Assembly (NCBI RefSeq): GCF_022059845.1
Contig: NZ_CP091851.1
Coordinates: forward strand, 1,178,001 to 1,242,000
Length of the DNA stretch: 64,000 bases
Direction of reading: 5' to 3'
Source of the DNA: Terrirubrum flagellatum
GTDB lineage: Bacteria; Pseudomonadota; Alphaproteobacteria; Rhizobiales; Beijerinckiaceae
The notes below the pieces were generated by a model that did no database searches, had not been told where the DNA came from, and saw nothing but the letters and a program-made list of their open reading frames with translations. The position numbers and the translations under genes were made by a program. Shown piece by piece: positions 46,433 to 55,793 of the stretch. Numbering within the stretch: the stretch's first letter is position 1; the number at the start of each line of letters is the position of its first letter.

Positions 46433-47608
46433 TCACGCGGTCTTCTCGAACAGCTCACGCCCGATCAGCATGCGCCTGATTTCGCTGGTGCCGGCGCCGA
46501 TCTCATAAAGCTTGGCGTCGCGCAGCAGTCGGCCCGTGGGATAGTCGTTGATATAGCCGTTGCCGCCGAGAAGCTGGATGGCGTCGAGCGCCAACAATGT
46601 CGCCTTTTCAGCAGCGATGAGGATGGCGCCCGCGGCGTCCTCGCGCGTCGTCTCGCCGCGGTCGCAGGCCTTGGCGACGGAATAGACGTAAGCCTTGCAG
46701 GCGTTCATCGTCACATACATGTCGGCGACCTTGCCCTGCACGAGCTGGAATTCGCCAATCGATTTTCCGAACTGCTTTCGCTCGTGGACGTAGGGCATCA
46801 CGATGTCGAAGGCGTTCTGCATGATGCCGAGCGGCCCGCCTGCGAGCACCGCGCGCTCGTAATCAAGGCCCGACATCAGCACGTTCACGCCGCGCCCGAC
46901 GCCGCCGAGCACATTCTGCTCGGGCACCTCGCAATCCTCGAAAACGAGTTCGCAGGTGTCGGAGCCGCGCATGCCGAGCTTGTCGAGTTTCTGCGCCTGC
47001 GTGAAGCCTTTCGTCTCCTTCTCGACGATGAAAGCGGTGATGCCGCGCGGCCCGGCGTTGGGATCGGTCTTCGCGTAGATGACGAAGGTCTCGGATTGCG
47101 GCCCGTTGGTGATCCACATCTTGCTGCCGTTGAGGATGTATCGATCGCCTTTCTTGTCGGCGCGCGTGCGCATCGAGACGACGTCCGACCCTGATCCGGG
47201 CTCTGACATCGCGAGCGAGCCGACATGCTCGCCGCTGATCAGCTTCGGCAGATATTTCTTCTTCTGCGCTTCGTCGCCATTGCGGTTGATCTGATTGACG
47301 CAGAGATTCGAGTGCGCGCCATAGGAGAGGCCGACGCTGGCGGACGCGCGCGACACTTCTTCCATCGCGACGACATGTTCGAGATAGCCGAGCCCTGCGC
47401 CGCCATATTCCTCGGGAACGGTGATGCCATGCAGGCCGAGCGCGCCCATCTCAGGCCAGAGATCGCGCGGAAACAGATTGCTCTTGTCGATCTCGTCTGC
47501 GCGCGGCGCGATCTTGTCCTGCGCGAAATCGCGAACCGTCTCGCGGATGGCGTCGGCGGTGTCGCCGAGGTCGAAATTGAAGGGGCGAGGGGCGTTGGAG
47601 AGCATCAT
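46433..47608 (-). CDS. ivd: Isovaleryl-CoA dehydrogenase
   Basis: A flavin-dependent acyl-CoA dehydrogenase of leucine catabolism. The 391 residues contain [12 protein letters not shown] (substrate and FAD site), [27 protein letters not shown] with the Glu that serves as base in the isovaleryl branch, and the C-terminal [19 protein letters not shown]. The position of the catalytic Glu in [11 protein letters not shown] distinguishes it from other acyl-CoA dehydrogenases. Other genes of leucine breakdown are not adjacent. Confidence 0.9.
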   Translation of the reverse strand: MMLSNAPRPFNFDLGDTADAIRETVRDFAQDKIAPRADEIDKSNLFPRDLWPEMGALGLHGITVPEEYGGAGLGYLEHVVAMEEVSRASASVGLSYGAHSNLCVNQINRNGDEAQKKKYLPKLISGEHVGSLAMSEPGSGSDVVSMRTRADKKGDRYILNGSKMWITNGPQSETFVIYAKTDPNAGPRGITAFIVEKETKGFTQAQKLDKLGMRGSDTCELVFEDCEVPEQNVLGGVGRGVNVLMSGLDYERAVLAGGPLGIMQNAFDIVMPYVHERKQFGKSIGEFQLVQGKVADMYVTMNACKAYVYSVAKACDRGETTREDAAGAILIAAEKATLLALDAIQLLGGNGYINDYPTGRLLRDAKLYEIGAGTSEIRRMLIGRELFEKTA

Positions 47609-47695
47609 TACGCCTTTGTAACTTGCGCCGGATCAGCGCGGATTCTTAATGTGGCGACCGGGGCATGTCACGCGACGCAAGGCTGGAGGCCGCCC

Positions 47696-48181
47696 ATGTC
47701 GGAAGGCAGACAGGCGTCGTCGAACTTCGTCTGGCCACCGCTGATCTATGCGCTCGCGGCGGTCGCGGGGCTGGCGTTGACCTGGATCTGGCCGCTGCCG
47801 TTTCCCGCAAGCATGTCGCCCGCCATCGACTGGGCGATCCGGATTGTCGGCGGCGTGATTTTTGTTGGCGGCGCGTGGCTCGTGACGATGGCGAAACGCG
47901 GTTTTGCGGAAGCGGGCACGCCGGTCAGGCCGACGCAGCCGACCGCCGCTCTGGTGACCGACGGTCTCTATCGTTTCACGCGCAACCCGATGTATCTCGC
48001 CGGCGCGATCATGATGGCCGGACTTGGCTGCGCCTTTCTTTCAGGCTGGTTCTTTCTGCTCGCAATCGTCGCGATGATCGCCGTCTACAAGCTCGCGATC
48101 GAGCGTGAGGAGCGCTATCTCACGGAAAAATTCGGTTACGCCTACACGGCTTATTGCAGCCGTGTCAGGCGCTGGCTGTAG
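47696..48181 (+). CDS. Isoprenylcysteine carboxyl methyltransferase-like (ICMT/PEMT) membrane protein
   Basis: The 161-residue product (ATG 47696, GGAGG 8 bases upstream) has four or five helices and the SAM-binding motif LVTDGLYRFTRNPMYLAG, then EREERYLTEKFGYAYTAYCSRVRRWL (in pieces). This is the shared ICMT/PEMT methyltransferase core. It may methylate lipids or small molecules; the substrate is unknown. Confidence 0.87.
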   Translation: MSEGRQASSNFVWPPLIYALAAVAGLALTWIWPLPFPASMSPAIDWAIRIVGGVIFVGGAWLVTMAKRGFAEAGTPVRPTQPTAALVTDGLYRFTRNPMYLAGAIMMAGLGCAFLSGWFFLLAIVAMIAVYKLAIEREERYLTEKFGYAYTAYCSRVRRWL

Positions 48182-48199
48182 CGCCAGCGCGCCACGCCG

Positions 48200-49012
48200 C
48201 TATTCCGCGTAGGCGGTCGCGATCGATTCCTGATTCTGTTCCTTGGCGTCGCCGAGGAAGGCCGCCCACTGTTTCTGGGTGCCGTAAAAAACGTTCCGGT
48301 CAACCGAGCCGCGGATGCCGGGCACCGTTCCCGTCGCGGTGTATTGCCAGAAATGGAAGTTGCTGCGGTTGAACCGATCCGCAGGCGGCGCCGCGACCGA
48401 GCGCAGCCAGAAGCGATAGCCTTCGTAATGGCCTTCCAGCACATCGCGATGGAAGGTGATGTCGGTGTAGATCATCGGCTTCTTGCCGAAGTGACGCTCC
48501 ATCTCGGCGAGGAGATAGTCGATCTTCTCGCGCGCGACGGACGCTTCGAGTCTGATCGGGCAGGTGCGCGAGAACGAGTTCCATTCGAGATCGAGCACCG
48601 GCGGCAGCGCGTCCTTCTCGACCGGGATGTTCTGCTTGATCCAGTCCATCTGCTCATGCGCCGGCCGGCACCAATACATGAAGTGATAGAAGCCGCGCGG
48701 CACGCCCGCCGCTTTCGCGCCGGCCCAGTTGGTGTGGAATCTTTCGTCGAGATGGTCGCCGCCTTCGGTCGCCTTGATGAAGGCGAACTGGGTGCCCGCG
48801 TCACGCACCGCCGCCCAGTCGACGTCGCCCTGATATTTCGAGATGTCGATGCCGTGGATCGGGAAGGAATGCGCCATCGCGACGCCGGCATGAGGCTTCG
48901 TATCGCCCTTGCGCGGATACCGGGAGGAGTAGTCGGCCGCGCATCCCGCGAGGATGGCGGCGGCGGCTGCGATCGCGGTCAGAGACAGCGCGCGACGGAA
49001 AGCGTGGGCCAT
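48200..49012 (-). CDS. GH25 muramidase-like lipoprotein
   Basis: A 270-residue protein with a lipobox (AAILAGCAA). The GH25 domain shows GIDISKYQGDVDWAAV, FAFIKATEGG, LPPVLDLEWNS with the catalytic Asp and Glu, and FWQYTATGTVPGIRGSVDRNVF (in pieces). It probably cleaves the MurNAc-GlcNAc bond from the periplasmic side. Convergent with the ICMT-like gene. Confidence 0.92.
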   Translation of the reverse strand: MAHAFRRALSLTAIAAAAAILAGCAADYSSRYPRKGDTKPHAGVAMAHSFPIHGIDISKYQGDVDWAAVRDAGTQFAFIKATEGGDHLDERFHTNWAGAKAAGVPRGFYHFMYWCRPAHEQMDWIKQNIPVEKDALPPVLDLEWNSFSRTCPIRLEASVAREKIDYLLAEMERHFGKKPMIYTDITFHRDVLEGHYEGYRFWLRSVAAPPADRFNRSNFHFWQYTATGTVPGIRGSVDRNVFYGTQKQWAAFLGDAKEQNQESIATAYAE

Positions 49013-49162
49013 TCGGGTCCAACTCTCGAAGCTTCAAAGATCGTTCAAATGCTGGGGAAACCGTTAGGGAGTCGTGAAAACGCGTGGTTAGAGAATCTTG
49101 AATAAGCCGCCCGCGTCAAGCCGGGGATTTCCCTTAAGTCGGCCGGCGCTCTTGCAAGCTCC

Positions 49163-50566
49163 CTATTTCAGCCCGAACCAAAGCGTTGCGGTCCCCAAAA
49201 AGGAAAAGAAACCCACAATATCCGTGACGGTGGTGACAAACGGCCCTGAGGCGACCGCGGGGTCGGCGTCGAACCGGTCGATGGCCAGCGGGATGAGAAT
49301 GCCTGCGAGCGCGGCCGCCAGCAGATTGATGATCATGGCGATGCCGATCACCACGCCGAGGTCGAACGTCCCGAACCAGAGCGCCGCGATGCTGCCGGTG
49401 ATCACCGCGAAGGCGAGGCCGTTCAGCAGGCCGACCAGCAATTCGCGGCTGATCACTCGCATGCGATTGGAGGAAGAGAGCTCGCGCGTCGCGAGCGCGC
49501 GCACCGCCACCGTCATGGTCTGCGTCGCCGCATTGCCGCCTTGGCTCGCGACGATGGGCGCCAGCACCGCCAGCGCTACCATCTTCTGCAATTCGTCCTC
49601 GAAGCCTTTCAGCACGAGCGATGCGAGGAAGGCGGTCATGAGATTGACGAACAGCCAGGCGAAGCGGCTCTTCGTGATGAAGAGCACCTTATCGGACAGT
49701 TCTTCTTCCGCCTTCACGCCGCCGAGCGCGCGGAGGTCCTGGTCGACCTGCTCCTCGACGACATCGAGGATGTCGTCATGCATGACGACGCCGACGAGTC
49801 TCTCATAGTCGTCGATGACGGGCGCAGACACGAGATTGTATTGCTTGAAGAGGCGCGCGACCTCTTCGCGATCATCGGTCGCGCGCACCTTGTGGACTTC
49901 ATCGGCGAGGATTTCATCCATGCGCACCGGCCGCTTCGTACGCAGCAGCCGGTCGAGAAACACGGCGCCGACGAGTTTGTGCGTGGGATCGACGACGAAG
50001 ATCTCGTAGAAAATGTCGGGCAGATCAGGCGTATCGCGCATGAAGTCGATTGTTTGTCCGACCGTCCAGAAGGGCGCGACGGCGATCACATCCGTCTGCA
50101 TGAGACGGCCGGCGGAGCCTTCGGGATAATCGAGCTGGCGTTGCAGGACGATGCGATCGCCCGGCGGCAGCTGCTCGAGGACTTCGGCTTTATCCTGCTC
50201 GTCGAGATCTTCGAGAATCGCGACGGCGTCGTCGGAATCGAGCTCCTTGACGCCTTCGGCGACGGTTTCTGTCTCGAGCTCCTCGAGAATGTCCTCGCGA
50301 ACGGCGTCATCGACTTCCGTCAGCGCGGCGAAGTCGAAGTCGCGGCCGAGAAGTTCGACGAGGCGCGGGCGATGATCATGCGGCAACGCTTCGACAAGCG
50401 CGCCGAGATCTGATTCGTGCAGGTCCTCGGTAAGGACGCGCAGGCGCGCGCCGTCGGCGGCCTCGATCGCGGCGGAAACCGCTTCGACGAATTCGGGAGA
50501 AACCTCGTCGTCCGCATTGCGGAAGGGCAGGGGCGCCAACAGGGTCTGACTGGCCTCGTCCTGCAT
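49163..50566 (-). CDS. mgtE: Magnesium transporter MgtE
   Basis: A 467-residue Mg2+ channel. The N-terminal helical domain (ALVEALPHDHRPRLVELL), a CBS pair (about 150-275, with VGAVFLDRLL and LVSAPVIDDYERLVGVVMHDDI in pieces) and five C-terminal membrane helices with PIVASQGGNAATQTM are present. The layout matches bacterial MgtE. No M-box was recognised upstream. Confidence 0.94.
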   Translation of the reverse strand: MQDEASQTLLAPLPFRNADDEVSPEFVEAVSAAIEAADGARLRVLTEDLHESDLGALVEALPHDHRPRLVELLGRDFDFAALTEVDDAVREDILEELETETVAEGVKELDSDDAVAILEDLDEQDKAEVLEQLPPGDRIVLQRQLDYPEGSAGRLMQTDVIAVAPFWTVGQTIDFMRDTPDLPDIFYEIFVVDPTHKLVGAVFLDRLLRTKRPVRMDEILADEVHKVRATDDREEVARLFKQYNLVSAPVIDDYERLVGVVMHDDILDVVEEQVDQDLRALGGVKAEEELSDKVLFITKSRFAWLFVNLMTAFLASLVLKGFEDELQKMVALAVLAPIVASQGGNAATQTMTVAVRALATRELSSSNRMRVISRELLVGLLNGLAFAVITGSIAALWFGTFDLGVVIGIAMIINLLAAALAGILIPLAIDRFDADPAVASGPFVTTVTDIVGFFSFLGTATLWFGLK

Positions 50567-50755
50567 CTCACCGCTCGCTCGAACAACCCGTCCTTACGGA
50601 GAGGCCGCGGAGGTGACAATCATTTGTCTGACGCGCGTCGAACGTCCAAATGTCGCAGCGCGGGCGCCATTCCGGAAATCTGTTTCGATTGGCCGAAAAC
50701 ACGAACGGCGACCCCCTGGGATCGCCGTCACGCGGGGCTCAACGCCCGATCTCGA

Positions 50756-50840
50756 TGGTGCGGCCGAGAGGACTCGAACCTCCACTGGTTGCCCAACTAG
50801 CACCTCAAGCTAGCGCGTCTACCAATTCCGCCACGGCCGC
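50756..50840 (-). tRNA. tRNA-Leu (anticodon GAG)
   Basis: On the minus strand the 85 nucleotides fold into a class II tRNA: acceptor GCGGCCG/CGGCCGC, anticodon stem CTAGC/GCTAG with loop TTGAGGT (anticodon GAG), a long variable arm (TGGGCAACCA) and a TPsiC arm GGAGGTTCGAGTCCTC. The encoded CCA is present. It reads CUC and CUU leucine codons. Confidence 0.96.
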
Positions 50841-50939
50841 AGAGCTTCGGGCCATCAGCAGGCGACCGAAGCGCGCGCCGTGTAACAGAGGGGTCCGGCC
50901 ATGACAAGCGGCCGACAGGCTCATGGAAACAACGGAATT

Positions 50940-51578
50940 TCAGCGGCGGAAAAGAACGGAGGCGGAGCTGCGGCGCGTCTCCCAGCCCTTTCGTTCGAGG
51001 GTTGGAACGTCATCATGTTCGGCCGGATAGCCGAGGCAGAAATATCCGATGAAGCTCCAATGCACAGGCGTATCGAGCGCCGCTGCGACGTCCGCCGGAT
51101 CGAGAATCGACACCCAGCCGAGGCCGATTCCCTCGGCGCGCGCTGCGAGCCACAAAGTGTGCGCCGCCATCACGGCGGAATAGTCGATGGTCGCGGGCAT
51201 GGTCAGCCGCCCGAGCCCATGGCCCTGTTCCGTGGCGTGATCGGCGAACAGGGCGAACTGGCAGGGCGCATCATCGAGGCCCGCGAGTTTCAGCCTGGCG
51301 TAGAGCGCGGCTCTCTCCCCGGTCTGGCTCTTCAACGCCTCCGCATTGCAGCGTTCGAAAGAGCGCCGGATCGCTGCCCGGCGCGACGGCGTGTCGACCC
51401 GCACGAAGCGCCAGGGCTGGCTCAGACCCACGGAGGGCGCGAGGCAGGCGGCCTCCACAAGGCGTTCGAGAGTCCCTTCCGGAAGAGGTTCGCGGCGGAA
51501 CGTCCTGACGTCGCGGCGCCAGGTCAGGAGGCGCATCAGTTCGGCGCGGAATTCCGGCGCGAATTGCTGCTCTGGCAC
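50940..51578 (-). CDS. bluB: 5,6-dimethylbenzimidazole synthase (BluB)
   Basis: BluB cannibalises reduced FMN with O2 to make the lower ligand of cobalamin. The 212 residues show RRDVRTFRREPL, APSVGLSQPWRFVRV, LYARLKLAGLDDAPCQFALF (in pieces) and EGIGLGWVSILDP, typical of BluB rather than of general nitroreductases. No other cobalamin genes or B12 riboswitch are visible nearby. Confidence 0.9.
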   Translation of the reverse strand: MPEQQFAPEFRAELMRLLTWRRDVRTFRREPLPEGTLERLVEAACLAPSVGLSQPWRFVRVDTPSRRAAIRRSFERCNAEALKSQTGERAALYARLKLAGLDDAPCQFALFADHATEQGHGLGRLTMPATIDYSAVMAAHTLWLAARAEGIGLGWVSILDPADVAAALDTPVHWSFIGYFCLGYPAEHDDVPTLERKGWETRRSSASVLFRR

Positions 51579-51700
51579 TTGAATGCTTCCCCGCCGTGAC
51601 GTCGCCGCTCTCGCGCGAACGCGGCGACGGCGCTCCGCGAAAGGAACGCTTCGCTATTGCGCGAAACGATCTGATGAGCCGGGCGGTCGCCGGAATGCTG

Positions 51701-51940
51701 CTAGACCGTGGCGGGGCGTTTGACCAGAGAGGACACCTCGACCGAGATGTCGGCGCCATTGACCACCACGATGCCGCGCGCGACAGGATGGTCGTTGGCG
51801 AGGATTTCGACCTCGTCCTTCTCCGTCGCATCCAGCGTGATGACCGCGCCACGGCCCATCTTGAGCAGCATATGGATCGGCATCTGGACCCGGCCGAGGA
51901 CGACGGAAATGTCGAGATCGATCGCTTCGATGGTGCTCAC
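51701..51940 (-). CDS. fliN: FliN-like SpoA-domain protein
   Basis: From GTG 51940 (AGGGAG 10 bases upstream) the product has 79 residues and reads as a whole SpoA domain: [31 protein letters not shown] (in pieces), then [21 protein letters not shown]. That is the FliN C-ring signature. An ATG at 52000 would add 20 residues without similarity. No other flagellar gene lies in this window, so its role in a C-ring is not shown. Confidence 0.82.
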   Translation of the reverse strand: MSTIEAIDLDISVVLGRVQMPIHMLLKMGRGAVITLDATEKDEVEILANDHPVARGIVVVNGADISVEVSSLVKRPATV

Positions 51941-52023
51941 GCGTGTTTCGCTCCCTGGCGTCGCATGGCGCGCGACGCTTTCGACGCTTAACTGAGCCAT
52001 GGGGATGGTTAACGGGTCGTAAA

Positions 52024-52749
52024 ATGAGCGCAGGGACGGCCATACGGAATCGCGATGCGATCGATATCAGCTTCAGGTCTCGCGAGCCTTCGGAGGTCGA
52101 ATGGCTGACTTCGGACGCGCCAGTGACCTACGAGGAGGCGCTCGCCCGTATGGACGAGCGCGTCGCGGCGATCGCGGCCGGCGAGGCGCCGGAATGCGTC
52201 TGGCTGCTCGAACACCCCCCGCTTTATACCGCGGGCACCTCGGCCCAGCCGGGCGACCTTCTCGGCGCTGACGGATTTCCGGTCTATGCGACGGGAAGGG
52301 GAGGACAATATACCTATCACGGCCCGGGGCAGCGCGTGGCGTACGTCGTGCTCGATCTGCGTCGCCGGCGGGCCGATCTGAGGGCCTATGTCGCGGCGCT
52401 CGAGGGCTGGCTGATCGCCACCCTCGATCGTTTCAATGTCAGGGGCGAGCGGCGAGAGGACAGGGTGGGCGTCTGGGTGCGCCGGCCTGACAGGGGCGCT
52501 GATCACGAAGACAAGATCGCCGCGATCGGCGTGCGCGTGCGGCGCTGGGTGACGTTTCACGGCGTGTCGCTGAACGTCGACCCCGACCTTTCTCATTTCG
52601 ACAAGATCGTGCCCTGCGGCGTCAGCGATCCCAGATATGGGGTGACCAGCCTCACGGACCTCGGCTTGCCCGCGACCCTGAGCGATGTCGACGTCGCGCT
52701 GAAGTCAGCATTCGCCGAGATCTTTGGAGACGATGCGGGGGCTTCCTGA
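52024..52749 (+). CDS. lipB: Octanoyl-[acyl-carrier-protein] transferase LipB
   Basis: LipB moves octanoyl groups from ACP to lipoyl domains. The 241 residues (ATG 52024) show [28 protein letters not shown], the Lys of KIAAIGVRV and the acyl-Cys of IVPCGVSD, all expected for LipB. It is divergent from the FliN-like gene with a spacer of about 80 bases. LipA is not in the window. Confidence 0.95.
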   Translation: MSAGTAIRNRDAIDISFRSREPSEVEWLTSDAPVTYEEALARMDERVAAIAAGEAPECVWLLEHPPLYTAGTSAQPGDLLGADGFPVYATGRGGQYTYHGPGQRVAYVVLDLRRRRADLRAYVAALEGWLIATLDRFNVRGERREDRVGVWVRRPDRGADHEDKIAAIGVRVRRWVTFHGVSLNVDPDLSHFDKIVPCGVSDPRYGVTSLTDLGLPATLSDVDVALKSAFAEIFGDDAGAS

Positions 52750-52849
52750 GGTTTATCGCGCAGTGAGGTTTGAACGGCGCGTCGAATGCCGGGGAACTCC
52801 ACACGCGATCCGCGCATTGCGATCCTGACAACAAAAAACGAGGCGCGTC

Positions 52850-53008
52850 ATGCCCGTCAGCACGATCCTCATCATCCTGCTCATCCTGATTCTCATCGGC
52901 GCGCTGCCGAACTGGGGTTACAGCAGCGGCTGGGGATACGGGCCGAGCGGCGGCGCAGGCGTTATCCTTTTGATCCTCATCGTCCTCTTACTGATGGGAC
53001 GAATATAG
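52850..53008 (+). CDS. DUF3309-family small membrane protein
   Basis: A 52-residue product (MPVSTILIILLILILIGALP, then WGYSSGWGYGPSGG and LLILIVLLLMGRI). Two hydrophobic stretches flank a Gly/Tyr/Trp-rich centre, exactly the DUF3309 pattern. An ACGAGG stretch lies 4 bases upstream. Function unknown. It is too short for many gene finders. Confidence 0.85.
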   Translation: MPVSTILIILLILILIGALPNWGYSSGWGYGPSGGAGVILLILIVLLLMGRI

Positions 53009-53035
53009 ACGCTAACGCGTTATGAAAGGGCGCGC

Positions 53036-53332
53036 TCAATCATCGAAGAAGCGCGTATTATCGCGTGTCTCGCAGCGATAACCGACGGGGCACCAGGCGT
53101 TGTCGCGCGTCGGCGCGAACGCCTGCCGCGCGACTTCTCCCAGCATGCAGAACTGGTCGCTGTTCACATATCGATCATAGATGCCGGGACCCGAGCCCAG
53201 CACCGCCGCGCCTTGCGTCGCGACGACCTTGCGCGCCTGGCCGCAGTTCATCTGCGTCGTGTCGAGCCTTTGCGCCGCGGCGCCAAGCGTCGAGCCGCAG
53301 ATGACGGCGATTGTGAAAGCGCTGCGCAGCAT
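53036..53332 (-). CDS. Small secreted protein with several cysteines
   Basis: The third of three tandem ATGs (53332) has the best spacing from GAGGGAG. The 98 residues have a signal peptide (LRSAFTIAVICGSTLGAAAQ) and four mature Cys (MNCGQA, QFCMLG, AWCPVG, YRCETR), probably two disulfides. No family recognised. It faces the DUF3309 gene. Confidence 0.65.
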   Translation of the reverse strand: MLRSAFTIAVICGSTLGAAAQRLDTTQMNCGQARKVVATQGAAVLGSGPGIYDRYVNSDQFCMLGEVARQAFAPTRDNAWCPVGYRCETRDNTRFFDD

Positions 53333-53535
53333 CATCATCTCCCTCACGCCGGAAATTCTACACCCGAGGAGAGGGATCGGCGAGACGCCGTCGTCGCCTC
53401 CCGATCACTATTCGGCGAACGCGCGATCGGGAACAACGGCCCGCGCCGCGGAATTTGCCGATATGTTGAAACCGCCGGGACGCCCATGCGCCGGAAAGTC
53501 ATTTTGAGCGCCGATCAGGCTGCGGCGTCTCGCTC

Positions 53536-54615
53536 ATGAGCGCGCCCAAGGCCGAGACCGCAAACGGATCGCGCAGCGGCGGCGCGCCGATCGCCCATGG
53601 CGCACGGCAACTGCCCAAAGTCTATGTCGAGGACTACAGCGCGGATATCAGGGATGGCGAGGGATTCTTCGGCGAGAAGGCAAGCAGCGGCGTATTTCGC
53701 GACCTCATCGATGAGTTGCGCAACCAATGGGCCGATATTGAGGATCCGATCGCGACGCCGACTGAACGGCTCTCGAAGAAGACGATCGATCAGTTGCTGC
53801 AGGAAGGCGAGCCGCGGGAAGCCGCTCTGATTCACAGCGCCGTCGAGAAATTCGCGCAGAATTTATCGAGCGTCACTTCGCTCCTGATGAAGACACGCGC
53901 GTGGCAGGGCGTGAAGCGAATCGCGGTCGGCGGCGGATTCAGGCAGAGCCGCGTCGGCGAACTCGTGATCGGGCGCGCTGAAATTCTTGTGCGCGGCGAA
54001 TATGACGATGTCGAGATGGCGCCGATCCGTCATCACCCTGATGAAGCGGGTCTCCTTGGCTGCGCGCATCTCGCGCCGTCCTGGATCTTTCGCGCCTATG
54101 ACTGCATCGTTGCGGTCGATATCGGCGGATCGAATTTTCGTTGCGGACTGGTGGAACTCAATCAAGAAAAGGCGGCCGATCTGACCAAGGCGCGCGTCTG
54201 GAAGTCCGACCTCTGGCGCCACGCCAACGAAGAGCCCGATCGGGAGCAGGCGGTCGAGAAGCTGGGCGACATGCTGCGCGAGCTGATTTCCGAGGGCGAG
54301 AAGAAGGGCAAGACGATCGCGCCTTTCATCGGCATCGGATGTCCGGGGACCGTGCTCGAGAATGGCGCACTGGAAGGCGGCACGCTTAATCTGCCGGGCG
54401 ATTGGGCTAGTCCTGATTTCAGCATCGTCGAGCGCGTCGCCGAATTGATTCCGTCGATCGACGAGCATGAAACCATCGTCACGCTTCACAATGACGCCGT
54501 CGTTCAGGGCCTCAGCGAGCTCCCCTTTATGCAGGACGTTCCGAAATGGGCCGTCCTGACGATCGGCACCGGGCTTGGAAACGCCAGTTTCCGAAACCGC
54601 GACGCTGACGCATAG
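53536..54615 (+). CDS. ROK/hexokinase-like protein with apparently permuted domain order
   Basis: The 359 residues contain ROK-type motifs in an unusual order. Residues about 128-185 (VKRIAVGGGFRQSRVGELVIG, then HPDEAGLLGCAHLAP) look like the C-terminal lobe of a ROK kinase, where IVIGGG and D-(D/E)-A-G-L-I-G-A-A occur. They are followed at 194-204 by VDIGGSNFRCG, the N-terminal phosphate-1 motif. GCPGTVLENGAL, TLHNDAVVQGL and LTIGTGLGNASF (phosphate-2) then follow, and the protein stops about 10 residues later. So a segment expected at the C-terminus sits at the N-terminus. It may be a sugar kinase or a sugar sensor. It lies just upstream of a metallopeptidase gene and near the glycogen genes. 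Confidence 0.75.
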   Translation: MSAPKAETANGSRSGGAPIAHGARQLPKVYVEDYSADIRDGEGFFGEKASSGVFRDLIDELRNQWADIEDPIATPTERLSKKTIDQLLQEGEPREAALIHSAVEKFAQNLSSVTSLLMKTRAWQGVKRIAVGGGFRQSRVGELVIGRAEILVRGEYDDVEMAPIRHHPDEAGLLGCAHLAPSWIFRAYDCIVAVDIGGSNFRCGLVELNQEKAADLTKARVWKSDLWRHANEEPDREQAVEKLGDMLRELISEGEKKGKTIAPFIGIGCPGTVLENGALEGGTLNLPGDWASPDFSIVERVAELIPSIDEHETIVTLHNDAVVQGLSELPFMQDVPKWAVLTIGTGLGNASFRNRDADA

Positions 54616-54653
54616 TGGTCGGCCGGCCTATCGGGCCCTCCGAGACAAAGCGC

Positions 54654-55772
54654 ATGAGGCTTTTTCAGTGCCACGCATGCGGCAACGCGATTCATTTCGA
54701 CAATCGCGCCTGCCAACGCTGTGGCCGGCGTTTGGGCTTCATTCCGGCGCTGGGCGTTCTGACGGCGCTTGAGCCTGCCGATGACGATCAGAGCTTCGTC
54801 TCGCCGCGCGCGCTCGGTCGGGTCTTTCGCTTTTGCGCGAACGCCGAATATGAAGCGTGCAACTGGCTCTGTCCGGCGGATGATCCGATCGGTTTCTGCG
54901 CCGCGTGTCGACATAATGGCGTCATCCCCGATGTCAGCGATCATCAACGCCTTCAGGAGTGGCGGCTGATCGAGATGGCGAAGCGCCGCCTGTTCTATTC
55001 GCTGCTGCGCTGGGGGCTTCCACTTCGCACGCGGCAGGAAGATCCGGAGCATGGCCTGATCTTTGAATTTCTCGCCGACGATATCTATTCCGGCGCGCCC
55101 AAGGTGATGACGGGACATGAAAGCGGGCGCATCACCATTGCGCTCGCCGAAGCCAGCGATGTCGAGCGCGAGCGGCGGCGCGTGCAGATGCGCGAACCCT
55201 ATCGCACCTTGCTCGGACATTTCCGCCACGAGATCGCGCACTACTACTGGGATATTCTGGTGAGCGATGGCGGGCCGATCGAGGAATGCCGCGCGCTGTT
55301 CGGCGACGAACGCGCGGATTATCAGGCCGCTCTCGCGAGCTACTATCAGGCTGGAGCGCCCGCGAATTGGCCCGATCAATTCGTCTCCGCCTATGCGAGC
55401 GTCCATCCCTGGGAGGATTTCGCCGAGACATGGGCGCATTACTTCCATCTGGTCGACGGGCTCGAAACCGGCGCCTCCTTCGGCATCCAGATCGCGCCGC
55501 GCGGCGCGCTGGCCGAAGAGCTGAGCGCGCGGCTCGATTTCGATCCATACCGAGCAAGCGACGGAGATCAACTTGTCGAGGCCTGGCTGCCTTTCACGAT
55601 TGCGCTCAACAGCATCAACAGGTCGATCGGCCTCAGCGACGTCTATCCCTTCATCCTCAGTCCCGCAGCGATCGAGAAGCTGAAATTCATTCACGCGCTG
55701 ATAGCGACGACGCGCGATCGGCAGTCGGTTTTGCCGCGCGTGGGCGGCTCCACGACAGCGCCTGCAACATAG
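54654..55772 (+). CDS. Zinc-ribbon putative zinc-binding metallopeptidase (COG4307 type)
   Basis: The 372-residue product (ATG 54654) starts MRLFQCHACGNAIHFDNRACQRCGRRLGF in pieces, a two-CxxC zinc ribbon. A second Cys set follows (NWLCPADDPIGFCAACR). HFRHEIAHYYW supplies an HExxH metalloprotease motif (HEIAH), and a downstream Glu/Asp-rich DFAETWAHYFH may give the third ligand. This matches a conserved family of putative metallopeptidases of unknown substrate. It lies 38 bases after the ROK-like gene on the same strand. Confidence 0.85.
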   Translation: MRLFQCHACGNAIHFDNRACQRCGRRLGFIPALGVLTALEPADDDQSFVSPRALGRVFRFCANAEYEACNWLCPADDPIGFCAACRHNGVIPDVSDHQRLQEWRLIEMAKRRLFYSLLRWGLPLRTRQEDPEHGLIFEFLADDIYSGAPKVMTGHESGRITIALAEASDVERERRRVQMREPYRTLLGHFRHEIAHYYWDILVSDGGPIEECRALFGDERADYQAALASYYQAGAPANWPDQFVSAYASVHPWEDFAETWAHYFHLVDGLETGASFGIQIAPRGALAEELSARLDFDPYRASDGDQLVEAWLPFTIALNSINRSIGLSDVYPFILSPAAIEKLKFIHALIATTRDRQSVLPRVGGSTTAPAT

Positions 55773-55793
55773 GCGCTCTCTTTTTCCGAAGGA

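Noticed and set aside
50567-50755. Possible Mg2+ riboswitch upstream of mgtE
   Set aside because: The spacer between mgtE and the tRNA shows no M-box core or long paired domain that I could recognise.
51601-51628. GTCGCCGC/GCGGCGAC hairpin between fliN and bluB
   Set aside because: The stem is real, but there is no T-run and no larger fold like a cobalamin riboswitch; GC-rich spacers produce such stems by chance.
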